Below, piece after piece: positions 1 through 11,324 of a stretch of DNA of 64,000 nt. The DNA is taken from positions 3,247,174-3,311,173 of the forward strand of contig OX243825.1 of assembly GCA_945859605.1 (NCBI GenBank), written 5' to 3'. This DNA comes from Lumbricus rubellus. Its lineage: Eukaryota > Annelida > Clitellata > Crassiclitellata > Lumbricidae. The notes under the pieces were generated by a model. The model did no database searches. It had not been told where the DNA came from and saw only the letters and a list, made by a program, of their open reading frames with translations. Made by a program: the position numbers and the translations under genes. Every line of letters begins with the position of its first letter. Position 1 is the stretch's first letter.

Positions 1-414
1 TTGGTTGATTGACTGAATTATTGATTGATTGATTTTCTTGTTGAGTGATTGACTTATTTTTGTATAAACTCAATCTGACTGATACCATCCTCTTGCGGGC
101 CTAGACTGGCTCCAACCCATTTATTTGAGGGAGCTCTGTGTCTAGTGTCTACTTGCCATGTCTAGTCGTAGAGCACACACGGATGTGGCTGAAACAAAGA
201 TGCGGGATTGATTAATGAATGAGCATCTGTCATCCTGTTTGTAGGTCAAAGTCACTCTGCCCTAACATACTGCCCTGTAACGTCCGCATACATACATAAA
301 TAGAATCCATATATGCATGCGTACAGTGGCATAGACAGGGTGGGGTTAAAAAGGTTATTTGTCCACCTAATAAGAAAAGAAAAATATTATTATTTATATT
401 CATTACTTCATGTT

Positions 415-478
415 TACAAAATTTATGTAGCACCCCTTCAGGAAACCTATACAGAGGCGCTCCCAGCCATGGAAAAAG
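415..478 (-). repeat. SINE tail fragment
   Basis: On the - strand this reads as a block with GGGAGCGCCTCTG and AAGGGGTGCT. The same block ends the SINEs near 9360, 14340, 37370 and 42980. Only the tail is present. Confidence 0.5.
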
Positions 479-1309
479 AGAAAGATGTCATATGGTTGCA
501 TGCATGCATATGCATACATTCAATGCATACATATTACATACACATATACGTACGTACATATTATTATTTTTAATTATCATGGATCAATTTCATTTAACGA
601 TCTCTAGAGTCATAATGCTGATCTACAGCCATTTGACATGATTTACGAAAATACCCAGCGCACATGCATGAGGCTTATTACCATTATTAATTAATTATTA
701 AACATTTAATTAAATTTGTAACGCACGCGAGGTCTCGCAGAACTCTGAATCTGAGGCGCAGTATATTTAGCCGTGTCTGTTATATTTAGACGTTAGTTGT
801 TAATGTGGTCTTTATGTCTGGCTGTTTGTTTGTGAACGGGGAGGGGGAGCGGAAGTGCTTGTGTGCTTCGAGGGATCTTATCTTATCCGGGGCCTGGGAA
901 GGGGAAGGGAAAAGAGGGAGAGGCGTCTGAAAATGACTTCCCATTGCCAGGTCATTCATCCATCCATCCATCCGTCCGTCCGTCCGTCTTGTGAGGTATG
1001 TGAAGCATGATAGGAATTCCATCGGCATAGGCTGTACCTTGTCGGGCGTGCATTTCCTGGGAAACTGGAGAGGGTTGTTGCTATTGCTTGGGTGGAGTGG
1101 AATGTCAGAGGGTTTGGCTGGGAAGGGGTGTACACATGGGAGTAGCCAGGAGAAAATTGTGTGGGGGGGGGATTTTCCGTTTCGGATTTTTTTCAATGGG
1201 CAGGATTTGTTTCTGTTTAAATTGGGAAATAATTTTATCTCCAGGGGTTATGACCCCCAACTACGCCAATGGGTGTGCACTGTGCCGGGTGATGTTTGGG
1301 TGGTGATGA

Positions 1310-1865
1310 TTCGAATTCTCACTTCGACCTTTTCTTCTCTTATTTTTTATGTTTTTATCCTTTTTCTTCCTTCTCATGTGTTTCTTCTCACTTCTTCTCT
1401 GTTCCAACCTTCTCTCCTCCTCTGCTTCCTTCTCTTTCCCGTTGTATACCTCCCGCTTTCTTCTCTGCCTTATTCTCATTTTCCATCTTTCCTCCATGAC
1501 AATAATCATTGTTCCCTCTGCTTGTCTCTTTCTTCCTGCATCTGATATTTTATATTCTTCCTTCTGGTGCCATATCCTCCTTCCTTCTTCACTTCCTCAT
1601 CCTCTCTCTTTTTTCCATTTCTCTTTTCCATTTCCAATTTCTCTTTTCCATTTCCATTTTCCATTTCCTCATTTTCCATTTCCCCTAATTCCGTTTTCAA
1701 CTTCTTCCTCCTTATTCTCTTCCATTCCTACTCCTTGCCTTCCTCCTTCTCCTCCTTCTCCTCTTTCTCCTCCTTCTCCTTCTATTCATCCTCTTCTTCA
1801 TCCTCCTCTTCTTCTTCTTCTTCTTCCTGCCTCCTCCATAACACTCTGCTCCACTTCTTGAGTTC
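1310..1865. repeat. Polypyrimidine (TTC/TCC-rich) tract
   Basis: About 550 bases are almost purely C and T on the + strand, with TTCTTCC, CTCCTT and TTTCCATT sub-repeats. Long open frames here (Ser/Leu/Phe/Pro on +, Glu/Arg/Lys on -) are composition artefacts. Such mirror-rich purine/pyrimidine DNA can form triplex structures. Confidence 0.8.
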
Positions 1866-2149
1866 CTATGGCTTCCCACTTCTCTTCCTAACTCGATAAC
1901 GCGCTGCTGCCGACCGCCTTAATCATCATCAACGGGCCCCGGTAGGCTCAGCAGGGCTCACCGCTGACTCACGGGCGAAATGGCGCAGCACCATCAATAG
2001 TCTAGGCTTGGAATTTCAAAAGGGCTCTAGAAATCACTGTTAGAAGCAAATCATGTAACAATTTGCTAACCGGTGTTTTTAGACTAATTTGACCCTCCTG
2101 AAAACGAAAATCGCGGTTAGCAAGCTGGATTTTTGGCCGTTCAATGGGA

Positions 2150-2965
2150 AAACAAGATGGCGGACAAAATGGCTGCCAATTGCTTCAAATGGCTATAAGT
2201 AAAATATTGTATGTGATAGGAACACGGTTTTAGACTCTAAATTAAGACTATAAGGTTCAAGGAATGCAATGGAATCAAAGACATATATGTAGCACTGCAC
2301 AAAAACCAAAATGGCGGACAAAATGGCGGCCAGAATCTTAAAATGGCTATAAATGAAGCTATGAATGCAATAGAAATATGATTTCAGAGTCTAAATCAAC
2401 ATTTTAGAGGTCAAGGAATGCGATGAAAGCAAGATCACACATCTAGCACTGCACTAAAAACCAAAATGGCGGACAAAATGGCTGCCAGAATCTTAAAATG
2501 GCTATAGGTGAAGTCATGTATGCAATGGAATCATAATTTTAGGGTCTAAGTCAACATTTTCGAGGTCAAGGAATATGATGGAACCAAAGTTACATATGTA
2601 GCACTGCACGAAAACCAAAATGGCGGACAAAATGGCGGTCAGAAGCTTAAATGGCTGCAAATGGAGTTATGTATGCAGTAGAAATATGATTTCAGAGTAT
2701 AAATCAACATTTTCGAGGTCAAGGAATGCGATGGAAGCAAGGTAACATAAGTAGCACCGCACTGAAAACCAAAATGGCGGATATAATGACCGGCCATAAT
2801 TTTACAATGGATATGGGTGAAGTCATGTATTCAATGGAATCATGATTTTAGGGTCTAAGTCAACATTTTCGAGCTGAAAGAATGCGACGGAATCAATGTC
2901 ACATATTAATTATGTAGCAATGCAAGTAAGCCAAAGTGGTGGACAAAATGGCGGCCAGATCCTTG
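2150..2965 (+). repeat. Left-arm tandem modules with YY1-like motifs
   Basis: About six modules of roughly 155 bp start near 2152, 2307, 2462, 2616, 2768 and 2940. Each carries AANATGGCGGAC, usually followed by AAAATGGCKGCC, then a spacer containing ATTTTCGAGGTCAAGGAATG. The core ATGGCGGC (reverse CCGCCAT) matches the known YY1 recognition core. The modules reappear inverted at about 4760-5260. Confidence 0.8.
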
Positions 2966-4129
2966 AATTGGCTATTAGTGAAGTTCTGTATATTTAATAG
3001 AAATATGAATCCGGAATGTAATTAAAAAATATTCGTGTCAAGGATTGTGATTTAATTAAAGGCACATAGGCCTAATATAATTTATTATTTTGTGACACTG
3101 CCACAAAACTAAAATAGTGGGCGAAAGCTTTGACTGGCTATAGATGATGTATTGAATGTATGTGATAGAGATATGATTTTAGATTGGATTGGTGTTTTCT
3201 TGGTCATATAATCCCAAGAAAGTTACATCATATCTTCTATATACATACCATTGAGCTTAATGTAGTGAAATTGTCTAGTGGAAATATTTTAGTAGCTTAT
3301 GATTGCACTGCACATTAACTATTGCTGGCACATTATTCATGCTTCAATTTTCATTACATGTCCTATCAATTGTTACAATGTTTCATGGCTTTACTGTGCT
3401 AAACAGTATACATGCAGGGTAGAGTTAATTCAGTAATTGTTGCTGTTCATGCAATTGTACGTAAGTGTACATGGCAAGATCACATTTCCATAGCAATAGG
3501 GCTCGATGCTACGCTTGTAAACTTCGCATGATTTGCAGTTGACAAACTCTATAATTGTATGACTGTGACGCAGGACCAATGCCAGGCCACACTGGTAAAG
3601 ACTACTTTCTTCTTCTACCGCACGCCCATGAATGGGCCGGAATGAAGCTAGATCAGCTTCGCTTTCAGGCATACCAAGAACATTCAGCCAATTTTCCGAC
3701 AAAGGAGTAGGCCCTACCGCTATTTCAAGACTCTACACAGTGACGAAGTTGTGGTCGTACTCGACCATTTCTGAATGGTTCCACTTTTTTATAAGCAATG
3801 TCCAAGTTCAGAACCTATCCAAGACAATAATTATTGGCACTCTTGTAGCCAATCGAAAGTACCTTTACATGGGCAGCCATTGTATCTGCCAGGTCACACA
3901 TGTCTTTGCCTTTGGAGGGTCCCTATTGCTTGTACCATTGCTTGTCCATCAATAATTTACCTGGAACGGATCATAAGTATTGCGACACGATTTATTGGGC
4001 ATATCGCAATTTTTGTCATGTCTCATATTATATGCAGATGTCTTGCATTGACTCCATTTCCCGAGGCATATTGCCTACAGGGTCCGTGTCTTTGGTTAGG
4101 CGGTGCTTTTATGGACTAGCCCAACTATG

Positions 4130-4425
4130 TCTGCAAGAACACTATTATCCAACACGGGTGTCCAGCGTTAATCCACTATTCGGCTGGCGGATCAAGCTGA
4201 GCTTCTGCTATTCGACAGCAGCGTTCATTCTCTGTGGCTGGTTGGAACCACATTCCACAACCTGAAATGTCCACCCATTTCACAGCAATTATTGTCCGTG
4301 GGTCACTCCACTCCGTTCCTTGAGAATCTAAAAACTGTCCTATTTAGTCGTGGTTAGGTCAGGAGTTATACCGAGTAGCCTACCTTGAAGAAGCCCTAAA
4401 TAAAGTATTCTAAATAAATAGATGC
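4130..4425 (+). mobile_element. LINE 3' end fragment inside the TIR element loop
   Basis: The stretch around GTGGGTCACTCCACTCCGTT CCTTGAGAATC and ACCTTGAAGAAGCCCTAAAT is recognisably the same family as the reverse-strand copy at 14085-14300. It reads as the extreme C-terminus plus 3'UTR of a non-LTR retrotransposon, with in-frame stops. It suggests that the TIR element loop holds acquired DNA. The rest of the loop (3110-4130, 4430-4735) has short open frames that I do not recognise. Confidence 0.55.
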
Positions 4426-5414
4426 TACGCCTTTGTTAAAACGTTACTGACTGGACAAATTACTTTACAGAAAGCATACAATGCACTGGTTTTGAGAGAA
4501 GCTCATGGCACGATATTGATGCCAAATCCATGGTACGCTGTGATAAGGTGCTGCATGATAACTTCGTCTGTGTTCTTTTGAAGAACGCTCCTTGGTTTAA
4601 GACTTACTGACGGAATTGTGATAATTTGAATGATCACATGTGGCCATATAAGGGAACATTGTAGATAAATTTCACAGCACAGGCCCCAGATGCCATCTGG
4701 CAAAGACCTGATCAACTGGAATCAAATTCCGATTGCATATGTGACTTCAATCGAGGCCATTTTAGGATTCTGGTCGCCATTTTGTCCGCCATTTTGGTTT
4801 TCATGCAGTGCTACATATGTAACCTTGGTTCCATCATATTCCTTGACCTCGAAAATGTTGACTTAGACCCTAAAATTATGATTCCATTGCATACATGACT
4901 TCACCTATAGCCATTTTAAGATTCTGGCCGCCATTTTGTCCGCCATATTGGTTTTTAGTGCAGTGCTAGATGTGTGATCTTGCTTCCATCGCATTCCTTG
5001 ACCTCGAAAATGTTGATTTAGACTCTGAAATCATATTTCTATTGCATTCATAGCTTCATTTATAGCCATTTTAAGATTCTGGCCGCCATTTTGTCCGCCA
5101 TTTTGGTTTTCGTGCAGTGCTACATATATGTCTTTGATTCCATTGCATTCCTTGAACCTTATAGTCTTAATTTAGAGTCTAAAACCGTGTTCCTATCACA
5201 TACAATATTTTACTTATAGCCATTTGAAGCAATTGGCAGCCATTTTGTCCGCCATCTTGTTTTCCCATTGAACGGCCAAAAATCCAGCTTGCTAACCGCG
5301 ATTTTCGTTTTCAGGAGGGTCAAATTAGTCTAAAAACACTGGTTAGCAAATTGTTACATGATTTGCTTCTAACAGTGAAATTTTCAGATCCCAAGCCTAG
5401 ACTACAACGGCTGA

Positions 5415-5702
5415 AGGCAAACGCCAACCTCTGCAACCAAAACATCATCACCACCATCAGCATCACCACCATCATCATCAGCAGCAGCAGCAGCATCATC
5501 AGCTCAAATGGTCGCTACACGCATGTCTAACCTCTGACCTATGACGTAAATAATCTTTACGCACCACTTCTTATTACATGAAATATTTCGTATATATATA
5601 CACATATATATATATATATAATGTACTTGTATATCGTTGTACATATTGTATATATATAATTATATCGTATGTGCATATATATACAGTGTATATATCGTTG
5701 TG

Positions 5703-5748
<46 letters not shown>

Positions 5749-5900
5749 TTGTACATTAAATTATGTTGTATATAATATTATGTCGTATATAAATGTATAT
5801 ATGTACACACACTTGTTTGTACGTGTGTATATATGCGTTAGTGTATGCTTCGATACATATATGTATGTGTGAGTTGTCGTGTTTACTTTCTGTCCGTCCG
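5415..5900. repeat. CAT/CAG triplet run and TA-rich microsatellite
   Basis: CATCACCAC and CAGCAG repeats at about 5445-5500 are followed at 5588-5860 by (TA)n, with an uninterrupted run near 5704-5746. I see no gene. Confidence 0.85.
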
Positions 5901-5919
5901 TCTGTTTGTCTTCATAATA

Positions 5920-6371
5920 TTAATAAGGCTGTGACTAGCGGACCTCCAAGCGGCCGTCGAATCTCAAATACTAGCGGACCGCCAAGTCACGTGTAACCTG
6001 TCACATGACTGGCGGCCGTCCAATACTGAATACTAGCAAGCCGCCAGGCTTTCTATTTACACCAATCCACAAGAGTTTCTAATGGCTAAACAAACCCTAA
6101 AACTAACCCTAACCGACCCTCACGACGCCTAACCTGAACCTAACCAACACTCACGAAAAAAATTGGTTGCTTACTCTGTTTCTAGTAATTTTCTAAGTCA
6201 TTAAAACAAGAAAACTTTTGTCCGACATAAAACCAACTATCGGTAACTGCCGCCATTGTAACAATATTCAAGAATCAAGACTCGTCATGTGACAGGTTAC
6301 ACGTGACTGGGGGTCCGCTAGTATTTGAGATTCGACGGCCGCTTGGAGGTCCGCTAGTCACTTCGTATTAA
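5920..6371. mobile_element. MITE with about 80-bp inverted arms
   Basis: Left arm (about 5930-6010, GTGACTAGCGGACCTCCAAG onward) and right arm (about 6283-6361) are inverted copies, including AATCTCAAATACTAGCGGAC and CACGTGTAACCTGTCACATG. TTAATA at both outer ends and TAATA beyond them (5915-5919, 6372-6376) give a tentative 5-bp duplication. The loop holds degenerate CCCTAA words. No coding capacity. Confidence 0.7.
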
Positions 6372-6639
6372 TAATAGTCAGCTTCAATCAGATCAGATGT
6401 TTCCAATGCCCTTCTCAGTCTTGACGTTGTACGTATAATAGATCGTAGTCGTACATGTCTAATAATATACATTGTATATATACGTGGTCCAATTACAAAC
6501 AACCGTAGCAGCAGCGGCATCAACATCAGTATCGCCCTCTTGCGGTCGGGGAAATCGTTCGGAGCAAAGACGGTCAAGTTGTCCTTACTCTAAATATCGA
6601 TCCGACATCGCGATACGCTGATGAAACGCTTCAGACGTT

Positions 6640-7045
6640 TTTATGACGCTTTCCTGGTGTGTTCCGCCTCGTGACGTGCGTCATCTGACGCGGTTCCGCC
6701 CCATGACGTGCGTCATGTGATGCAGTTCCACCCTTGACGTGTGTCATGTGATGCAATTCCACCCCTTTACGTACGCCATGTTATGCGGTTCCGCCCCTTG
6801 ACGTGTGTCATGTGATGCAGTTCCGCCCAATGACGTGCGTCATGTGATGCAGTTCCGCCCCTTAACATGTGTCATGTGTTGCAGTTTCTCCCCATGGCGT
6901 GCAATGTGCATCATGTGATACAATTTCGCCCCTTAACGAGCGTCGTGTGATGCAGTTCCTACCCGTGACGTGCGTCATGTGACGCCGTTACACTCCATGA
7001 CGTACGTCATGTGACGCCTTATGACGTGCGTCGTGACATGACGTC
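6640..7045 (+). repeat. Degenerate tandem array of TGACGTGCGTCA-like sites
   Basis: About 12 units of roughly 33 bp follow the pattern TTCCGCCCC-TGACGTGCGTCATGTGATGCAG, with substitutions. Each unit has an imperfect palindrome resembling a doubled CRE/ATF half site (TGACG). The array lies 4.3 kb upstream of the first visible CYRI exon. Whether it regulates anything is unknown. Confidence 0.8.
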
Positions 7046-7415
7046 ATGTCCGCCGACGAATGAACGTCGTCCATTCTGTTGTTGACGACGACGATGTTTT
7101 GTTTGTTGTCGATTGAAAATTGTTGTCGGAAACAGTCGACAGGTGGATGAATGCTTGTGAGTCGAATGAATCGGTTTGTTTATAGTGACATGTAAACACG
7201 GATCAGTATATATCGATGAAACACAATAGAAGACGGGAAACAATGATTGGTGGTTTGGGTGGGGAGGGTGTGTGTGGGTATTGTTGGTTCCTGTTCGGTG
7301 AGGAACGGGTGCCGGGTTGTAGCGAAGCACCTTAGTGAGTGGGAGGCACTTTGCGTTTGTCGTGTGGATGTGCACTTTAAAATTATATACGTACGTCGTA
7401 CTCGTACACACATGT

Positions 7416-7418
<3 letters not shown>

Positions 7419-7471
<53 letters not shown>
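7419..7471. repeat. (CA)n microsatellite
   Basis: About 26 uninterrupted CA units. The Cys/Val-rich and His/Thr-rich open frames over it are artefacts. Confidence 0.95.
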
Positions 7472-7476
<5 letters not shown>

Positions 7477-7799
7477 CCTGATTGTTTACATGCACTTACA
7501 TAGATGCGTAACATGATCTTTGTGTGTTTTTAAAAAATGAGACAACTCCGGGTGACACACCACCGCAACCAGTTACATGTCGAGACACATTGAATAGAAG
7601 CAATTGAAATTAATGTGAACAGAACAATGTCGTTGACGACCGACAAATATGGTCCTCAGAATAAAGTGTGGTCTTCTAGGGCGTAAGTTATAACTTAAGT
7701 GGTTTTTATTAGAAGTGCGAAGAGGCTTCTCAGGATGTGACTGGCATTTCGTATTACAGCAGGAAGCAGCCCAGCATTTTTATGCATTTTTACAGGCAT

Positions 7800-7924
7800 A
7801 TATGTGCATACATACATACATGTGCATACATACATGTACATACATACATACATACATACATACATACATACATACATACATACATACATACATACATACA
7901 TACATACATACATACATACATACA
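7800..7924. repeat. (TACA)n microsatellite
   Basis: A long TACA run, interrupted only at its 5' end. The surrounding 7475-8360 shows nothing I can name. Confidence 0.95.
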
Positions 7925-8364
7925 AGGACATACACTCAATTTTCCTAAATTGACACTCTGATATAAACGTTTCGGATGATGTAGAAAGAAATTCAGGCTT
8001 TTCTTATGCCTAAAATGCAGCTTTTAAGATTCACTTTTGTTATAAAAATTCTGGGGAGGTCTCACCTAGACTCCTACCACATTTTCCCTGGGGCTTTCGG
8101 CACCATGGCTGGCCACTTGCCAGAAAATATGACCACTGACTAGCCATTAAAAGCCATAGACACCTCGGCTCAACAGCTTTCCATCCATTCATGTTATCCA
8201 TCCATCCATGATATCATCCATCCATGATATCCTTCATCCATGTGAGATCGTAGCAAAACAGAACGTGGCGTTGCGAATGTGGAATGACTCTGGAGAATTG
8301 CGAACCCGTGAGCTTTCTCTCCATTGGCAGGTCGGACGTACGTCTGGCATATTCATTAGCTTGC

Positions 8365-8600
8365 TTTGCACACTGTATGTCTGTCTATCTGTATATCTGT
8401 CTATGTATGTATGTATGTCTGTGTTTCTCTCTGAGTCTGTCTGTCTCTCTATCTTTCTGTCTTTGTCTGTGTCTCGGTCTGTATATGTCACTCTCTGTCT
8501 CCATGTGTCTGTATGTATGCCTGTCTATCTGTATGTCTGTGTGTGTTTGTCTCTGTATCTGTCTGTATGTCTCTCTCAGTATGTATCTTTCTCCGTCCCT
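8365..8600. repeat. (TCTG)n-derived microsatellite
   Basis: Degenerate CTGT/TCTG repeats, similar to those at 15480-15910 and 49551-49682. A (GGT)n run follows at 8670-8691. Confidence 0.9.
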
Positions 8601-8779
8601 CCGTTAATCATGAATTCGGTTTAATAATAAGGGGCGGCTTTTACTTCCTACTCACCAGCTGTATGCACGTGGTGGTGGTGGTGGTGGTGGTTGTGGGGCC
8701 ATGTGTACTTGCACAGAAACTAAAGTCCCTTTGGTCGGACATGACTCACCCAGTTTCTCTGTTTGTGCCTATACTTATT

Positions 8780-9250
8780 CATTGTATGTATATAATGATG
8801 AATATATATATGCAAGTATATGCATGATTATTATATATGTATATGTGAACCACATAATTTATGTATATGGGTGTGTATGGATTCATTCGTGGATATTATG
8901 TATATTTTAGGGATGTATATATTTATCTTTGTGTATCTGTATATGCGTTTGTGATTGCATATATATATATTTATATGTGTATATATATATTTCTATTTAT
9001 GGATGTGTGTATATATATATATTCACATGTTTTATGGTACATGGTTATTGGTTAATTATTATATAGATAAGCGGGGCCCTTGTCCGTTCTGGGTCTTTCT
9101 GTTGTTTCTCTGTTTGATGTGTAATTGTCATATGCCCATTGTTTGAACTGGGAACAATAAGCCAATTGAAAATATATATATATATATATATGTGTGTGTG
9201 AATAATACGTATATGTGTATATATATAAAATTATATATATATAAATAAAG
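8780..9250. repeat. TA-rich low-complexity stretch
   Basis: Repeated TATATATG and GTATAT blocks. No gene seen. A similar block lies at 9550-9660 after the SINE. Confidence 0.8.
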
Positions 9251-9262
9251 ATATATTAAATG

Positions 9263-9395
9263 CCGCCTAGAGACCCTGAGCAAGTCCTTCACTCCCAATT
9301 GCGCGTGCGATTCGGCGTGAAACTCCGATTCAGTGTCCTGCTGTAGACGGGAGCGCCTCAGAGTAGAAATCTTGAAGAGGCGCTATATCATGCAT
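9263..9395 (+). repeat. tRNA-derived SINE, 3' part
   Basis: Contains CAAGTCCTTCACTCCCAATT, a TCGGCGTGAAACTCCGATTC-type block and ends with GGGAGCGCC and GAGGCGCTATATCA. It shares its body with the fuller SINEs at 12473 and 14293. The 5' tRNA-like head is missing. Confidence 0.75.
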
Positions 9396-9734
9396 GCATG
9401 AAATTGTAATTTGCATTTTGTTGATCTTTTCTACTCATTTTCACAGGATGATGAGTCTTTGTAGTTGCATGCATATAAAATTATATTCATGAGAAAGTGT
9501 AGTGCTATGTATTTATTTACATTTGCTTAATTGTGTGTATATATTTTATAAGTGCATATATATATATATATATATATATGTGTGTATTATATATGTGTGT
9601 ATATATATATATATATATGCATCATATATATACATTATATATAAATGCATAATATATATAATGTGCGTGAGTGTGTGTGAGTTTGCATATGAACCATTTC
9701 TATTTGAGAGTATTTGTTATGGATGATTTATAAT

Positions 9735-9858
9735 ATCTGTGGTGTCAATGATTATCTGTGGTGTCAATGATTATCTGTGGTGTCAATGATTATCTGTGGT
9801 GTCAATGATTATCTGTGGTGTTAATGATTATCTGTGGTGTTAATGATTATCTGTGGTG
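9735..9858 (+). repeat. 19-bp tandem repeat
   Basis: Seven near-identical copies of ATTATCTGTGGTGTCAATG, the last ones with a C-to-T change, followed by GTGGTGTGAT repeats to about 9915. Confidence 0.95.
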
Positions 9859-10149
9859 TTGTGGTGTCAGAGTCGGTTGTTGTTGGTGTGGTGTGATGTG
9901 GTGTGATGTGGTGTGGTCCATTAGCTGAGGTGTTTCTTAGCTGTTGCTTGCGCTATCACCATTACACTAGATCTTTAAGGCGATGTCCATAGTGTTTCCG
10001 GATAGATGTGTATAATACCCGGGACCAATGGACTGCTCCAAAGAGGGGCTGCATAGCAAGCTGGACTGTGATGTGGCAGGGTTTGTATTGAGAGTGGAGG
10101 GGAAGGCATTTCAGTATGATTGATAGAGTGGAGGGAAATGCTGTGGAAA

Positions 10150-10480
10150 AGAGAGGGAGGGAGGGAGGGAGGGAGGGAGGGAGGGAGGGAGGGAGGGAGG
10201 GAGGGAGGGAGGGAGGGAGGGAGGGAGGGAGGGAGGGAGGGAGGGAGGGAGGGAGGGAGGGAGGGAGGGAGGGAGGGAGGGAGGGTGAGGAAGACGGACG
10301 AGATAGAGACAGACAGACAGACAGAGAGACAGAGAAACAGTGATGCAAGGAGAGCGACAGACAGACAGAGAGAAACAGGGAGAGAGACAGACAGACAGAC
10401 AGAAACAGGGAGAGAGACGGACACAGAGAGAAACAGGGAGAGACCCACACACAGACACACACACACAGACACACACACAC
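10150..10480. repeat. (GGGA)n then (ACAG)n/(AC)n microsatellites
   Basis: About 135 bp of nearly pure GGGA runs from 10150 to 10285. GACA/AGAGAG repeats follow to about 10440, then an AC run. The open frames over it (Glu-Gly-Arg or Pro-Ser-Leu repeats) are artefacts. An ACAG run recurs at 10579-10610. Confidence 0.95.
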
Positions 10481-10909
10481 ACTATGCTGGATGAGCAATT
10501 AGAATAAGTCTCAAGTTGAGATAGCCACTCAGCGCCGCGGAGCAGGACAGACACACTGACATGCACATATACATCAAGAGACAGACAGACAGACAGACAG
10601 ACACAGACAGACGAAGGTGGATAAGCTGGTTAATTGCTAATTAAATGCCTTTCCCATCCATCCTCCTCATCCTCCTCCATCCTTACGATGCCAAAGTGGA
10701 AAGGATTATCTGGACGACTTGTGTAGGTAGAGAGAGATGGTTGGCCGTTCTTTGGCAATTGTGGAAGTGGGAAAGGGAAAGTAGGGGGATGGGTGTGGGA
10801 GGGACGGGGGTTGGGTGTGTTGCTTGCTGTGGGATGATCGCTGCTTGCAAGTCGATAAATAATGCAGATTGGCGGCCCCGTTCTACTCAAGCGTAGGCGA
10901 TTGACCGTT

Positions 10910-10944
10910 TGTTTTTGTGTGTGTGTGTGTTTGTTTGTGTGTGG

Positions 10945-10976
<32 letters not shown>

Positions 10977-11115
10977 TTGTATGTTTGTTTCTGTGTGTGT
11001 TTGTTCGTGTGTGAATGTGTGTGAGCGTACACTTGTGTGTTTCTCTGTGTGATAGTTTGTTTGCGTGTTTGATAGTGTGTTTGTGCGTGTGTGTGTGTGT
11101 GTGTGTGCTTCTGTG
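10910..11115. repeat. (GT)n microsatellite
   Basis: Imperfect GT/GTTT repeats. It lies about 200 bp before the first recognised CYRI exon and has no coding content. Confidence 0.9.
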
Positions 11116-11324
11116 TTTAATAGATTGTGTATGCGGTTTGTTTGTGCATGTCTACCTTCCTGTCTGCCTAGCTCCCTTTCTGTGTGTCATTCTTTGTCAT
11201 TTTCTATGTGCGTTTCTTTGTTGATGACGTTCTGCTAAAATATCATATTTTGTGGGTGCGGTTTTCTGTCGACGACGATATCGGACCATGTCGGTGTGCA
11301 GCAATGGGTGCGTTTTTGTTGCAG

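Larger units (their letters stand above)
1..1997. other. Gene-free flank, no coding exon recognised
   Basis: I see no exon with protein similarity here. The stretch holds a (TTGA)-like start, a short SINE tail fragment near 420-475, a CATC/CGTC run at about 955-990 and a long polypyrimidine tract (listed separately). It lies upstream of the first recognised CYRI exon, so it may be an intron of that gene or intergenic DNA. The first roughly 67 codons of CYRI were looked for here and not found. Confidence 0.5.
1998..5404. mobile_element. TIR fold-back element with ATGGCGG arrays (3.4 kb)
   Basis: The ends are inverted: TAGTCTAGGCTTGG at 1998 and CCAAGCCTAGACTA ending at 5404. A 3-bp target duplication, CAA, flanks it (1995-1997, 5405-5407). 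The inverted arms cover about 660 bp each (1998 to about 2660 and about 4740-5404). They are built from roughly 155-bp modules that each contain AAAATGGCGGAC and AAAATGGCGGCC. Degenerate modules continue on the left to about 3110. The loop (about 3110-4735) is single-copy and includes a LINE 3' fragment. No transposase was recognised, so it looks non-autonomous. TIR start and 3-bp TSD match the element at 50650-54009, which suggests one family. A 3-bp TSD would suit a PIF/Harbinger-like superfamily, but that is inference. Confidence 0.85.

Noticed and set aside
3430..4265. Open frames of 90-121 codons in the loop of the first TIR element as a transposase
   Set aside because: No catalytic motif or known domain is visible, frames overlap on both strands, and part matches a LINE 3' end.
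10116..10566. Open frames of 120-180 codons on both strands
   Set aside because: They follow a (GGGA)n / (ACAG)n microsatellite; the protein is a simple repeat in every frame.
1..11324. First exons of CYRI
   Set aside because: I looked for the conserved N-terminal segments of the family and found no match; I cannot say whether the window starts inside an intron.
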